NCBI GenBank assembly: GCA_021825785.1
Contig: JAKAGP010000015.1
Span: forward strand, 1 to 11,903
Origin: Nitrospirota bacterium
GTDB lineage: Bacteria > Nitrospirota > Thermodesulfovibrionia > Thermodesulfovibrionales > JdFR-88
DNA length: 11,903 nt
Direction of reading: 5' to 3'
The translations under genes were made by a program, and so were the position numbers. A model generated the notes under the pieces. It ran no database searches. It was not told where the DNA came from and saw nothing but the letters and a program-made list of their open reading frames with translations. Below are positions 1 through 6,098 of the stretch, piece by piece. Each line of letters starts with the position of its first letter. The first letter of the stretch is position 1.

Positions 1-63
1 CTTTAATTTTTACCCGCTACAGAACCTTCATGGTCCATATTTATCAAGTTTCAAGTTGTTTAA

Positions 64-900
64 TTACAAATCTTGCGATCCCGAGCCCACGGAACCATGC
101 GGGGCGTTTTCCGCTTCCATAACGTCCGGCGGCCCGAGTTGCACCTTTCCGCTTCTTACGGATGTCCAAAGATTCCAGCCCCCCTGTTTATATATCCACG
201 CTGCGGCCTGGATATTTTTTTGAGGATCGAACAGGTCAGATACGTTGTTTATGATGCCTTTTTTCATAAGACGGGCCGCCCAGAATTTATCGTTTATCTG
301 GAACAGTCCGTAGTCCGTGCTTCCATATGGCGCGTTATAGTGAGAGGCGGACGGATTTCCCGAGCTTTCAGCAAAGACCACCGCTATCGCGTTGGTTGCC
401 TGTCCGCCGAAGGCAGCCCTTATCATGCTCTTTGTTTTATCATTCATAGGGCCTTTTGCACTCGGCCTGTAGGGAAGATTCTCGTTTGTTACAGGCTCGG
501 AGTTCACCGCAGGCCCTCCGTCCGTTGCAGGCACGACGCTTATCGAGGGACCGCCGCCTGTTATCGGCTGCAATTGCTTTCCCTTTGAATTCAATGAATC
601 AGAGGATGGTTCTTCATGTGTTACTTTACTATTTATTTGCTCGATCTGCTTAAGTATCATATCCCTTAGCCCGGTCTCTTTTTGAGCCAGTAGACGGGCA
701 AGCTCCATATCGAACATTCCCTCGTAAGTCTTCCGGCTATAGTCCTGGCCGCCCTCCATGGTAGTGGCGCGCATCTCCTTGACAAGTTCGTAGGTAAAGA
801 GAGTCTCCATGTTCTCGGCCACGGCTTTCATCGCCTCCGGGCCTTTTTGAGCCGTATATTTTTTGAGGTCTTCCGGGCTTATGGCGTCATCTATATACAT
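64..900 (-). CDS. flgJ: Rod-cap FlgJ fused to a lysozyme-like transglycosylase domain
   Basis: FlgJ caps the growing rod and, in two-domain versions, cuts peptidoglycan so the rod can pass. This copy has 278 residues. About 18-90 is the rod-binding domain (AVAENMETLFTYELVKEMRA, YEGMFDMELARLLAQKETGL). A Gly/Pro/Ser-rich linker follows (95-150). Residues 155-250 are a lysozyme-like domain: AIAVVFAESSGNPSA holds the probable catalytic Glu178, followed by GSTDYGLFQIN (193-203) and AAAWIYKQGGWNLW. This is not the GH73 glucosaminidase fold of E. coli FlgJ, and it also differs from the standard SLT signature GLMQ. There is no signal peptide, as expected for type III export. It begins with ATG 7 nt after the flgI stop; a GGAG is present but rather far (about 16 nt). 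The last about 25 residues appear disordered. Catalytic type (lytic transglycosylase or lysozyme) is uncertain. Confidence 0.9.
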   Translation of the reverse strand: MYIDDAISPEDLKKYTAQKGPEAMKAVAENMETLFTYELVKEMRATTMEGGQDYSRKTYEGMFDMELARLLAQKETGLRDMILKQIEQINSKVTHEEPSSDSLNSKGKQLQPITGGGPSISVVPATDGGPAVNSEPVTNENLPYRPSAKGPMNDKTKSMIRAAFGGQATNAIAVVFAESSGNPSASHYNAPYGSTDYGLFQINDKFWAARLMKKGIINNVSDLFDPQKNIQAAAWIYKQGGWNLWTSVRSGKVQLGPPDVMEAENAPHGSVGSGSQDL

Positions 901-907
901 TTTGTCG

Positions 908-2053
908 TTAAATTATCTCCAGGTCGGCCCTGAGAGCCCCTGCGGCCTTAAGGGCCTGCATTATCGAGATAAGGTCACGCGGAGTGACCCCAAGCGAGTT
1001 GAGGGCGCTCACCACTTCACCAAGGGTGGAACCGGAGACACCCATCAGGCTGGCCTTCTGCTCCTGAACTTTTACGTTCGTATTGGGCACAACTACGGTC
1101 TGGGAGCCGGATGGGGCAAAAGGCGGCGGCTGGGAGACATTGTAGGTGGTCTTGATCTCCACAGTGAGATTTCCGTTGGCGATAGCCACCGGTGCTATCC
1201 TCACATTCTCCCCTATTATTACTGTGCCGGTCCTTTCATTGATCACGACTTTTGCTGGCTCATCCACAGCAACGTCCAGTTCCCCTACCATGCTGATAAA
1301 ATCCACGATCCGGTCCGAGTAAGCATCTGGTATGCTTATCTTCACGGTTGAGGGGTCAGAAGCCTCCGCGCTGCCCGGTCCGAACGCCGTGTTTATGCTC
1401 TTTGCTATCCCGGCCGCGGTAGTAAAATCAGGATCGTGCAGGAAGAGCTTGATCGTCTTTCCGTCACCCAGTGTGAAGGGCAGGTTTTTTTGTATGATCG
1501 CTCCCTCCGGGATCCTTCCCGCTGTAGGATGGTTTTTCTGAATGCTTGTCCCTCCGCCTCCTCCGACAAAACCGCCAATGGATACGGGCCCCTGGGCAAG
1601 CGCATAAACCTTACCATCAGGTCCGTAAAGGGGGGTAAGAAGCAGGGTGCCTCCCTGTATGTTTTTTGCGTCGGCAAGGGCAGAGACGTTGACGTCTATC
1701 TTCATGCCTGCCTTTGGAAAGGGAGGCAGCGTTGCCGTTACGATCACGGCAGCGGTGTCCTTGGCCCTTATATCAGTGGGAGATACGGTGAGTCCCATCC
1801 TTTCTAGCACGTTTGCGATAGCATCCATGGTTGCGTTTCCTGTGTCTCCGGTCCCGGCCAACCCGACCGCAAGACCATAACCCACAACCTGGTTTTCTGT
1901 CATCCCCTGAAAAGAGGCAATGTCTTCTATGCGCTCCGCCACGGCAACTGATGAGAGTGCCAGGAAAAACAAAAACAAGGAAACCAGCGCAACAACGAAT
2001 AGTGGCTTCTTTGTGGCACGCGGCGGTGTCTTTTTTATAACGGGTCTATTCAT
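908..2053 (-). CDS. flgI: Flagellar P-ring protein FlgI
   Basis: FlgI polymerises into the periplasmic P ring around the rod, anchored in peptidoglycan. From the ATG at 2053 it has 381 residues; E. coli FlgI is slightly shorter. The signal peptide is long: a basic start MNRPVIKKTPPRATKKP, then LFVVALVSLFLFFLALSSVAVA, with cleavage before ERIEDIASFQG, the conserved mature N terminus. Further family marks are NQVVGYGLAVGLAGTGDTGN, DVNVSALADAKNIQGGTLLLTPL, VIINERTGTVIIGENV-like RTGTVIIGENVRIAPVAI, and the C-terminal TLGEVVSALNSLGVTPRDLI followed by IMQALKAAGALRADLEII. It is placed between flgH and flgJ, with 27 nt and 7 nt spacing. Identity is secure; only the start is debatable (2071 is the alternative). 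Confidence 0.97.
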   Translation of the reverse strand: MNRPVIKKTPPRATKKPLFVVALVSLFLFFLALSSVAVAERIEDIASFQGMTENQVVGYGLAVGLAGTGDTGNATMDAIANVLERMGLTVSPTDIRAKDTAAVIVTATLPPFPKAGMKIDVNVSALADAKNIQGGTLLLTPLYGPDGKVYALAQGPVSIGGFVGGGGGTSIQKNHPTAGRIPEGAIIQKNLPFTLGDGKTIKLFLHDPDFTTAAGIAKSINTAFGPGSAEASDPSTVKISIPDAYSDRIVDFISMVGELDVAVDEPAKVVINERTGTVIIGENVRIAPVAIANGNLTVEIKTTYNVSQPPPFAPSGSQTVVVPNTNVKVQEQKASLMGVSGSTLGEVVSALNSLGVTPRDLISIMQALKAAGALRADLEII

Positions 2054-2058
2054 TTCAG

Positions 2059-2065
2059 CACCTTT
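2059..2065 (-). promoter_or_regulatory. Ribosome binding site deciding the flgI start
   Basis: AAAGGTG lies 5 nt before the ATG at 2053. Two further in-frame ATG codons at 2071 and 2068 have no such sequence in front, and the AAAGGTG falls inside the frame they would open. The ATG at 2053 is therefore preferred, shortening FlgI by six residues (MMKGAE). Confidence 0.65.
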
Positions 2066-2080
2066 CATCATAAGCGGGCA

Positions 2081-2848
2081 TCAGAAAGGCCATACCTTGT
2101 CCAGGAAATTGACCAGCCATCCAGGCCCCTGTTTTTCCTGCACTATGCCGTCTCCGACAAAATATACCTTCGCGCCCGAGATCCTGCTGCTGGCTATGGT
2201 GTTGTCAGCGGCGATGTCATATGGCCTGGCTATGCCTTCAAAGATAAGTATCTGTTTTTCATTGTTGATCGTTATCTCTTTCCTGGACTGAAGCACCAGG
2301 TTTCCATTTGGCAATACCTTGACGACCTGGGCGGTAATAGTTCCCACAAGTGTCCCTGCTCTTGTGGTAGCGCCACTGCCCTTAAAGCTGTCCGACATGT
2401 TGCCCGATACCGAAGGCGAAAAGGTATTTCCATTGCCGTAAAGGTTGGATAATCCAAGGTTCAAGGGTGCGCCGAAAAAGCCGGTCACATTCGCGGCAAG
2501 GCTTGAATCCCTCGATGCGTTCGTATCGGCTTGGCCGGAGCCGGTTATGTTTTCCATAACATTTATTGTCACAAGGTCATTGAGCCGCCTGGCCCGCAAG
2601 TCCTCGTAAAGGCTTGCCCCATCCGCAAAAAGTGAATTATTGGCGTAATGCCTGACCTCCTGCGTGTTTTTGTTTTTTTCGTTATATACGTACTTTGGCG
2701 GCGCGGGAGGAAGCTTGGGAACCGTCGCACAAGAGGCAAAAGAAAGCAGCGCGATGCACAATACGGCTGCCCGGCACGCAAAAAGATCACTCTTTGGCGC
2801 ATACGCGCTCCGTCTCCAGGCAAATACAAACAAAAAAAGCTTTTTCAT
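2081..2848 (-). CDS. flgH: Flagellar L-ring lipoprotein FlgH
   Basis: FlgH forms the L ring, the outer-membrane bushing around the distal rod, so the cell must have an outer membrane. This copy has 255 residues. A hydrophobic stretch AAVLCIALLSFASC ends at Cys40, the probable lipidated residue, although Phe at -3 is not the usual Leu. The N terminus before it is unusually long and has an extra hydrophobic and basic segment (MKKLFLFVFAWRRSAYAPK). The mature part is typical: SLFADGASLYEDLRARRLNDLVTI, FKGSGATTRAGTLVGTITAQVVKVLPNGNL, and the C-terminal IFEGIARPYDIAADNTIASSRI and WLVNFLDKVWPF. It starts at an ATG 1 nt after the flgA stop; no better internal start exists before the lipobox. flgI follows. 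Confidence 0.95.
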   Translation of the reverse strand: MKKLFLFVFAWRRSAYAPKSDLFACRAAVLCIALLSFASCATVPKLPPAPPKYVYNEKNKNTQEVRHYANNSLFADGASLYEDLRARRLNDLVTINVMENITGSGQADTNASRDSSLAANVTGFFGAPLNLGLSNLYGNGNTFSPSVSGNMSDSFKGSGATTRAGTLVGTITAQVVKVLPNGNLVLQSRKEITINNEKQILIFEGIARPYDIAADNTIASSRISGAKVYFVGDGIVQEKQGPGWLVNFLDKVWPF

Positions 2849-2849
2849 C

Positions 2850-3587
2850 TTACTGGTATCCGCCGCTATCCCGGGCTACTACGCTCCCTGGGTCTTCCTG
2901 GATGAGGACCGTATTCTCATCCACCAACATGCCGGACAGCATCTTCCTTGAAGAGGTGTTCATGACCTTTGCGTAGCTGCCCACGCGGGCGCTCCCCACC
3001 AGTTCCCCCGGCGTGGTAATCCTGAATCCGGGGGAGTCCACCATGATCGTTACCCTGTGCCCCCTTTCTACCATGGGGGCTTTGCTCACCATTGAGCCAA
3101 GGATCGTTACCCCAGCCCCCACTGAACAGGTAAGCACCTTACCCACCACCTGGGAGTCTTCCTTGAAAAAACCGTCTTTGGGAAGCCGGGACACGTCCAC
3201 AAGAGAGGACGATACATCTTCGGGCCCGACAACGGAGTTCGTCCTCAGCAGATGCGTACTTTTCACAACAGTTTCATACCCCGTCACCGTTGCGGTTGCT
3301 GTCTCCTTGCGGCCCCCGGCAAAATTAAGCCCGAAGACCGTTTTCCCAGGCGGATCCTTAATAAGACTGACGGACTCCGGCAGCCCGTCCAGCATACAGT
3401 CCGGCCGGCCGCTATCGATGACAAGATCGTTTATCTCCACATTACTCCAGTGGTATCGCCCGTCGATATACGCCCTGAGCACGGCCGTCATGTTGACAAG
3501 GCCGTCAGCAAGAGCTATACGGCCCCCCCCGATGGCGGGGGCCGTCAGTAGCAGAAACATCAGCAAAAGCGCCGCTGTCCTTTTCAT
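2850..3587 (-). CDS. flgA: P-ring assembly chaperone FlgA (SAF domain)
   Basis: FlgA is the periplasmic chaperone for P-ring assembly from FlgI. This copy has 245 residues. A signal peptide is clear: MKRTAALLLMFLLLTAPAIG with likely cleavage after the ALA near residue 27. Residues 30-105 form the variable N-terminal region, and about 107-168 form a SAF domain (VVKSTHLLRTNSVVGPEDV, then VVGKVLTCSVGAGVTILGSMV). The C-terminal beta domain contains GHRVTIMVDSPGFRITTPGE and the ending MLSGMLVDENTVLIQ, both usual in the family. The ATG is 5 nt after the flgG stop and lacks a clear ribosome binding site, so coupled translation is likely. The next gene, flgH, starts 1 nt after its TAA. A G8 run and a strong inverted repeat lie in the signal-peptide codons. 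Placement between flgG and flgH is a common flagellar order. Confidence 0.92.
   Translation of the reverse strand: MKRTAALLLMFLLLTAPAIGGGRIALADGLVNMTAVLRAYIDGRYHWSNVEINDLVIDSGRPDCMLDGLPESVSLIKDPPGKTVFGLNFAGGRKETATATVTGYETVVKSTHLLRTNSVVGPEDVSSSLVDVSRLPKDGFFKEDSQVVGKVLTCSVGAGVTILGSMVSKAPMVERGHRVTIMVDSPGFRITTPGELVGSARVGSYAKVMNTSSRKMLSGMLVDENTVLIQEDPGSVVARDSGGYQ
3519..3545. repeat. Perfect 9-bp inverted repeat with G8/C8 run inside the flgA signal-peptide codons
   Basis: ACGGCCCCC (3519-3527) and GGGGGCCGT (3537-3545) form perfect arms around a 9-nt loop; the coding strand carries a run of eight G at 3523-3530. In the mRNA this gives a GC-rich hairpin about 40-70 nt after the flgA start, over codons 15-23. 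It could slow translation or be only a by-product of Ala/Gly/Pro codons. Confidence 0.5.
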
Positions 3588-3592
3588 GGCGT

Positions 3593-4386
3593 CTATGCCG
3601 CCGCCCTCATGTTATTGGTGTCCATGAGCATCTGGTCAGAGGCCTGCACTGCCTTGGAATTTATCTCGTACGCCCTCTCGCTGGCTATCATATTCACCAT
3701 TTCTTCAACAACGTTTACGTTGCTCAGTTCAAGGTATCCCTGCTGGATCGTGCCCATCCCATCCACGGAGGGATTGGCCAAGATAGGGTCTCCAGAGGAA
3801 CCGGTGGCCGTATACAGCCCGCCGCCCATGGCCTGCAGGCCGCTCTGTTGGTGAACTTGGCAAGCTGTATCTGGCCAACGTTGACAGGGGTTGTGCTGCC
3901 CGCCTGCACCACCGTGACCGTGCCGTCAGCTCCTATGTTTATCTGGGTTGTGTTAAGGGGTATAGAGATGTTGGGTTCAAGCGGATACCCTTCCGAGTTC
4001 ACGATGCGCCCGTTATTGTCCATCTTGAACGACCCTGCCCTGGTGTAAGCGATGGAACCATCGGGCATGTCCACCTGGAAAAGGCCGTCTCCCTGGATCG
4101 CCAAGTCCAGGGGGTTCGTGGTCTGCGACAGGTCCCCCTGCTGGAATATCTTCTGCACCGCGGCCGGCTTCACGCCAAGCCCTATCTGTATGCCTGTCGG
4201 CAACTGGGTCTTGTCGGATGAGGAAGTCCCGGGAGCGCTCAGGTCCTCATAGATCAGGTCCTCGAAGTCAGCCCTGCTCCTTTTGAAACCCGTTGTGTTG
4301 ACGTTGGCCAAGTTGTTGGCGACCGTGTCTATATTGATCTGCTGGGCCTCCATGCCGGTTGCCGCTATCATCAATGACCTTAACAT
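3593..4386 (-). pseudogene. flgG: Flagellar distal rod protein FlgG, disrupted by a single-base frameshift
   Basis: FlgG polymerises into the distal rod that crosses the P and L rings. The N-terminal part (180 residues from ATG 4386) is typical: [51 protein letters not shown]. After QLAKFTN the frame shifts and runs into about 40 aberrant residues ending at 3724. The normal continuation, [20 protein letters not shown] through NVNVVEEMVNMIASERAYE and QASDQMLMDTNNMRAAA, is intact in another frame down to TAG at 3593-3595. Inserting one C between 3846 and 3847 (AACAGAGC to AACCAGAGC) restores a 264-residue FlgG, close to the family length. No slippery sequence for programmed frameshifting is present. 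FlgG is needed for rod completion, and every neighbour is intact, so a sequencing or assembly error, or a recent mutation, is likeliest. Confidence 0.92.
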
Positions 4387-4394
4387 CTTCAAGA

Positions 4395-4400
4395 CCTCCT
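4395..4400 (-). promoter_or_regulatory. Ribosome binding site deciding the flgG start
   Basis: A perfect AGGAGG lies 8 nt before the ATG at 4386. An in-frame TTG at 4392 is only 2 nt away from it and can be dismissed. The resulting N terminus, [15 protein letters not shown], is what FlgG proteins normally have. Confidence 0.85.
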
Positions 4401-4436
4401 TATTTTTCCGGCAAATAAAATCTTTTTTAGAATCTG

Positions 4437-5144
4437 TTAAATCTGCGCCATGTCGTTTACAACTTTGCTGGCGGCCGCATCAAAGGTCTGTATGGTCTTC
4501 TGAAAGGTCTCAAACTCCCTTTCAGTGTCTATCATACCGACCATCTCCTTTACCACATCCACATTGCTTGCCTCCAGATAGCCCTGCTTCACCGTGGCGC
4601 CGGAGCTGACCACCGCGGCCTTTGAATAGAAAATGCCAGACCCCATCCTCATCATCCCGGTCTGGCTTGACAGGTCCACCAGTTTGATGGTGTCCACCTG
4701 CTGCCCGTTCACATACACTCCGCCGTGCGAGCCGATCCTTATGCTCCCTTTGGGAAGTTTTATGGGCCCTTTTTCTCCAAGGACCTTTATGCCGTTAAAG
4801 GATGTCAAAAAATCGTCACTGCTCCTTTTCAGATCTCCCCGTCTCGTATAACGGTTCCCCTCAAGCGCAATGAAGCCCTGCCCTTCGATAGAGATGTCCA
4901 TGGGGTTTGACGTCTTGAAAACGTTGCCCTGAACCATGTCCGTCCGTTCGCCGGACAATGTGCTCAAATCCCTTTCCTCCTGTTCGAGCGTGTTCACCGG
5001 CGGGTTTATCAGATAGTCACGAAATGACAAACCTTCCTTTTTGTAGCCTGGCGTGTTTGAGTTAGAAAGGTTCTCCGTTACGCTGTCCATTTGAAGCTGC
5101 TTCAGCACCGCACCCGATAGAGCTATGTATATTCCTTTGTACAT
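4437..5144 (-). CDS. flgF: Flagellar basal-body rod protein FlgF
   Basis: This 235-residue protein is a component of the proximal rod of the flagellar basal body, exported by the flagellar type III apparatus and so without a cleavable signal peptide. The N-terminal rod/hook signature [16 protein letters not shown] with [13 protein letters not shown] spans residues 1-37, and the C-terminal signature [17 protein letters not shown] is near 185-201, ending in the usual coiled-coil-forming helix. The middle [15 protein letters not shown] is characteristic of FlgE/F/G proteins. The length is close to E. coli FlgF. The ATG is fixed by homology of the first residues to the family, yet there is no Shine-Dalgarno sequence before it, and the candidate promoter predicts a transcript start 2 nt upstream, so translation may be leaderless. 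flgG follows after 50 nt. FlgG is the closest alternative identity, but a better FlgG is next door. Confidence 0.93.
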   Translation of the reverse strand: MYKGIYIALSGAVLKQLQMDSVTENLSNSNTPGYKKEGLSFRDYLINPPVNTLEQEERDLSTLSGERTDMVQGNVFKTSNPMDISIEGQGFIALEGNRYTRRGDLKRSSDDFLTSFNGIKVLGEKGPIKLPKGSIRIGSHGGVYVNGQQVDTIKLVDLSSQTGMMRMGSGIFYSKAAVVSSGATVKQGYLEASNVDVVKEMVGMIDTEREFETFQKTIQTFDAAASKVVNDMAQI

Positions 5145-5156
5145 GCCAAAGGTAAT

Positions 5157-5172
5157 TGCAATTTCAATGCCA
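5157..5172 (-). promoter_or_regulatory. Candidate sigma-54 (-24/-12) promoter of the flgF-flgJ block
   Basis: The minus strand reads TGGCATTGAAATTGCA, with GG and GC 10 nt apart and a TGGCA/TTGCA pair as in the sigma-54 consensus. It differs from the full consensus only at the weak R position. It lies in the intergenic gap directly before the rod gene flgF, where sigma-54 control of middle flagellar genes is well known in several proteobacteria. The expected start site, 12 nt beyond the -12 C, is near 5146, only 2 nt before the flgF ATG. Confidence 0.6.
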
Positions 5173-5176
5173 TTTC

Positions 5177-5210
5177 AAAAAAAATGCCTGCCCTGTTTTT
5201 TAAAAAGGGC
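5177..5210 (-). terminator. Candidate Rho-independent terminator of the chemotaxis-block transcript
   Basis: On the minus strand a hairpin with arms GCCCT and AGGGC (5190-5210), extended inward by T-A pairs past one mismatch, is followed 5 nt later by a run of eight T (5177-5184). The loop is about 3 nt. The GC part of the stem is short and the T run is slightly displaced, so strength is uncertain. It sits directly before the -24 element of the flgF promoter, a sensible place to separate the two transcripts. Confidence 0.5.
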
Positions 5211-5445
5211 TGAAAATCCATTATTCACGGGGTTTTTCCTCACTGGCCGGGCAGTTGTTAACGTGATATTAAAAGATGCATCTCAAAATCGGGAGGGAGG
5301 AAAAAAATTCCCTTGTGGCAATATTTACCATCAGCGCCAATTATTTAACGCCCGGATGATGGGTTGCCCTTGCTGGACGGAATATCCTGATGAGATGATA
5401 AGAAAGGCGGACGCGCCAGGGCCGCCTCTACCGCACACTGGTCCG

Positions 5446-5475
5446 GCCGCTTTGCCGCCAGGCGCAGGAAGCGGC
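5446..5475. repeat. Inverted repeat, 7-bp arms with 16-nt spacer
   Basis: GCCGCTT (5446-5452) and AAGCGGC (5469-5475) are perfect inverted arms. No T tract follows on either strand, so it is not a simple terminator. It may form a small RNA hairpin after the last chemotaxis-block gene or be a protein site; it may also be chance in GC-rich spacer. Confidence 0.3.
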
Positions 5476-5503
5476 TTGCCCCCCCTTAAAGATATCTTGT
5501 TTT

Positions 5504-5878
5504 TTAAGGCCTGTTTTTTTTGTTCAGGTTGAGGATGAGCTCAACTTCGCCGGCGGGGACGGAGAGTATCTTCGATATCTCCCGGGCATCCAGTCCCTTT
5601 TCCTTTAGCGCCAGTATCTCGCCGCTGCGATTTATCATTCCTGCGGAGGGCTTTGATGCCATTGATGAATAGATGAGTTTCTCCAAAGCCTCTATCTGTT
5701 TGCCGGCCTTCTCCTCGAGAGCCATAAGGAGAGATATTTTCTCGTCTATTCTTTCTTCCAGTTTTTTAAGGTTGTCACTATCAATGCCGGGCTTGCCGGA
5801 GGCTGGCTTCAGGGCGGGATTTTTAATTATTTCTACAGTATTCTGAAGGCTTTTTTGGTTTTTCTTTTTCCAGAGCAT
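5504..5878 (-). CDS. Coiled-coil protein with C-terminal HTH-like segment (DUF2802-like)
   Basis: This is a 124-residue protein if started at ATG 5878; a TTG at 5896 would add six residues (MAGSQE) before it. Neither start has a good ribosome binding site. Residues 1-12 are basic (MLWKKKNQKS), about 35-75 form a likely coiled coil (NLKKLEERIDEKISLLMALEEKAGKQ in heptad-like pattern), and 84-118 contain GEILALKEKGLDAREIS and SVPAGEVELILNL, a helix-turn-helix-like arrangement. This C-terminal pattern resembles the end of DUF2802 proteins, found near chemotaxis genes in some gammaproteobacteria, but those usually have an N-terminal membrane anchor that is absent here. The similarity is from memory of the motif, so the family is tentative. 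It is the last gene before the gap and terminator, so probably the end of the chemotaxis transcript. An A8 tract lies near its 3' end. Confidence 0.75.
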   Translation of the reverse strand: MLWKKKNQKSLQNTVEIIKNPALKPASGKPGIDSDNLKKLEERIDEKISLLMALEEKAGKQIEALEKLIYSSMASKPSAGMINRSGEILALKEKGLDAREISKILSVPAGEVELILNLNKKNRP

Positions 5879-5925
5879 TTCTTGCGAGCCGGCCAATCTA
5901 CGGTAATGAAAAAAAGGATCAGACC

Positions 5926-6078
5926 TCAGACGGTTATATCGATCTTGCCTTTTTCCTTTTCTTCCCCGTCAGACCCCTTACCCTTTTCCCTTTCTTTTTT
6001 CTTTTTGGGCAAAGGATTGTCCTCATGCCTTATTATTGCCGGTGTCTGAGAAACATTGTTAACAGGTTCGATGGACAT
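5926..6078 (-). CDS. Small charged protein, 50 residues, unknown function
   Basis: This is a short frame from ATG at 6078 to TGA at 5926, encoding 50 residues. It begins MSIEPVNNVSQTPAIIRHED, continues with a run dominated by Lys, Glu and Gly (PKKKKEREKGKGSDGEEKE), and ends GKIDITV. It has no signal peptide, membrane segment or cysteine, and is probably disordered in the middle. Support for it being real is the strong ribosome binding site directly before the ATG, its fit in the 203-nt space between the HDOD gene and the next gene, and the same orientation. I do not recognise a family. It could be a small accessory protein of the flagellar or chemotaxis system; no function can be assigned. 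A non-coding explanation remains possible because the composition is simple. Confidence 0.6.
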   Translation of the reverse strand: MSIEPVNNVSQTPAIIRHEDNPLPKKKKEREKGKGSDGEEKEKGKIDITV

Positions 6079-6080
6079 TT

Positions 6081-6098
6081 CCTTCTCCAGCCCTCCTT
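6081..6098 (-). promoter_or_regulatory. Strong purine-rich ribosome binding site of the 50-residue small ORF
   Basis: The minus strand reads AAGGAGGGCTGGAGAAGG just before the ATG at 6078, offering a GGAG at 7 nt spacing and an AGGAGG-like core further upstream. It overlaps the end of the HDOD gene. Such a strong site is the main reason to believe that the short frame behind it is translated, since most neighbours have weak sites. Confidence 0.6.

Larger units (their letters stand above)
5145..5503. other. Gene-free gap between the chemotaxis and rod-ring blocks
   Basis: No convincing coding frame lies in these 359 bases; the long plus-strand frame crossing it overlaps flgF and the preceding gene in antisense and has no coding features. 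The end next to flgF carries the candidate sigma-54 promoter (5157-5172) and terminator (5177-5210). Further upstream are a 10-bp palindrome AGATGCATCT (5274-5283), an inverted repeat (5446-5475), a C7 run (5479-5485) and another palindrome AAGATATCTT (5488-5497). This is what an enhancer-dependent promoter region could look like, but no activator site can be identified with confidence. Confidence 0.6.

Noticed and set aside
44..57. Tandem 7-bp repeat TCAAGTT x2 and a possible sigma-28 promoter after flgJ
   Set aside because: On the minus strand TAAA and GATAA elements are present but the spacer is about 5 nt too short for a sigma-28 promoter; a two-copy 7-mer is too little to call a repeat. 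No frame of useful length starts in bases 1-63.
3841..3860. Programmed -1 ribosomal frameshift as explanation for the split flgG
   Set aside because: A -1 shift would restore the frame, but there is no X XXY YYZ slippery heptamer and the Asn tRNA could not re-pair on the shifted codon; FlgG is also not known for recoding.
5480..5512. Inverted repeat CCTTAAA...TTTAAGG at the stop of the coiled-coil gene as a terminator
   Set aside because: On the minus strand it is followed by a G run, not T; the stem is AT-rich and weak. The hairpin with T8 at 5177-5210 is the better candidate.
5125..5532. Plus-strand frame of 135 codons covering the gap between flgF and the coiled-coil gene
   Set aside because: It overlaps the ends of two minus-strand genes in antisense, has Pro/Cys-rich composition without domains, and no convincing ribosome binding site; it is more likely a chance frame over the regulatory gap.
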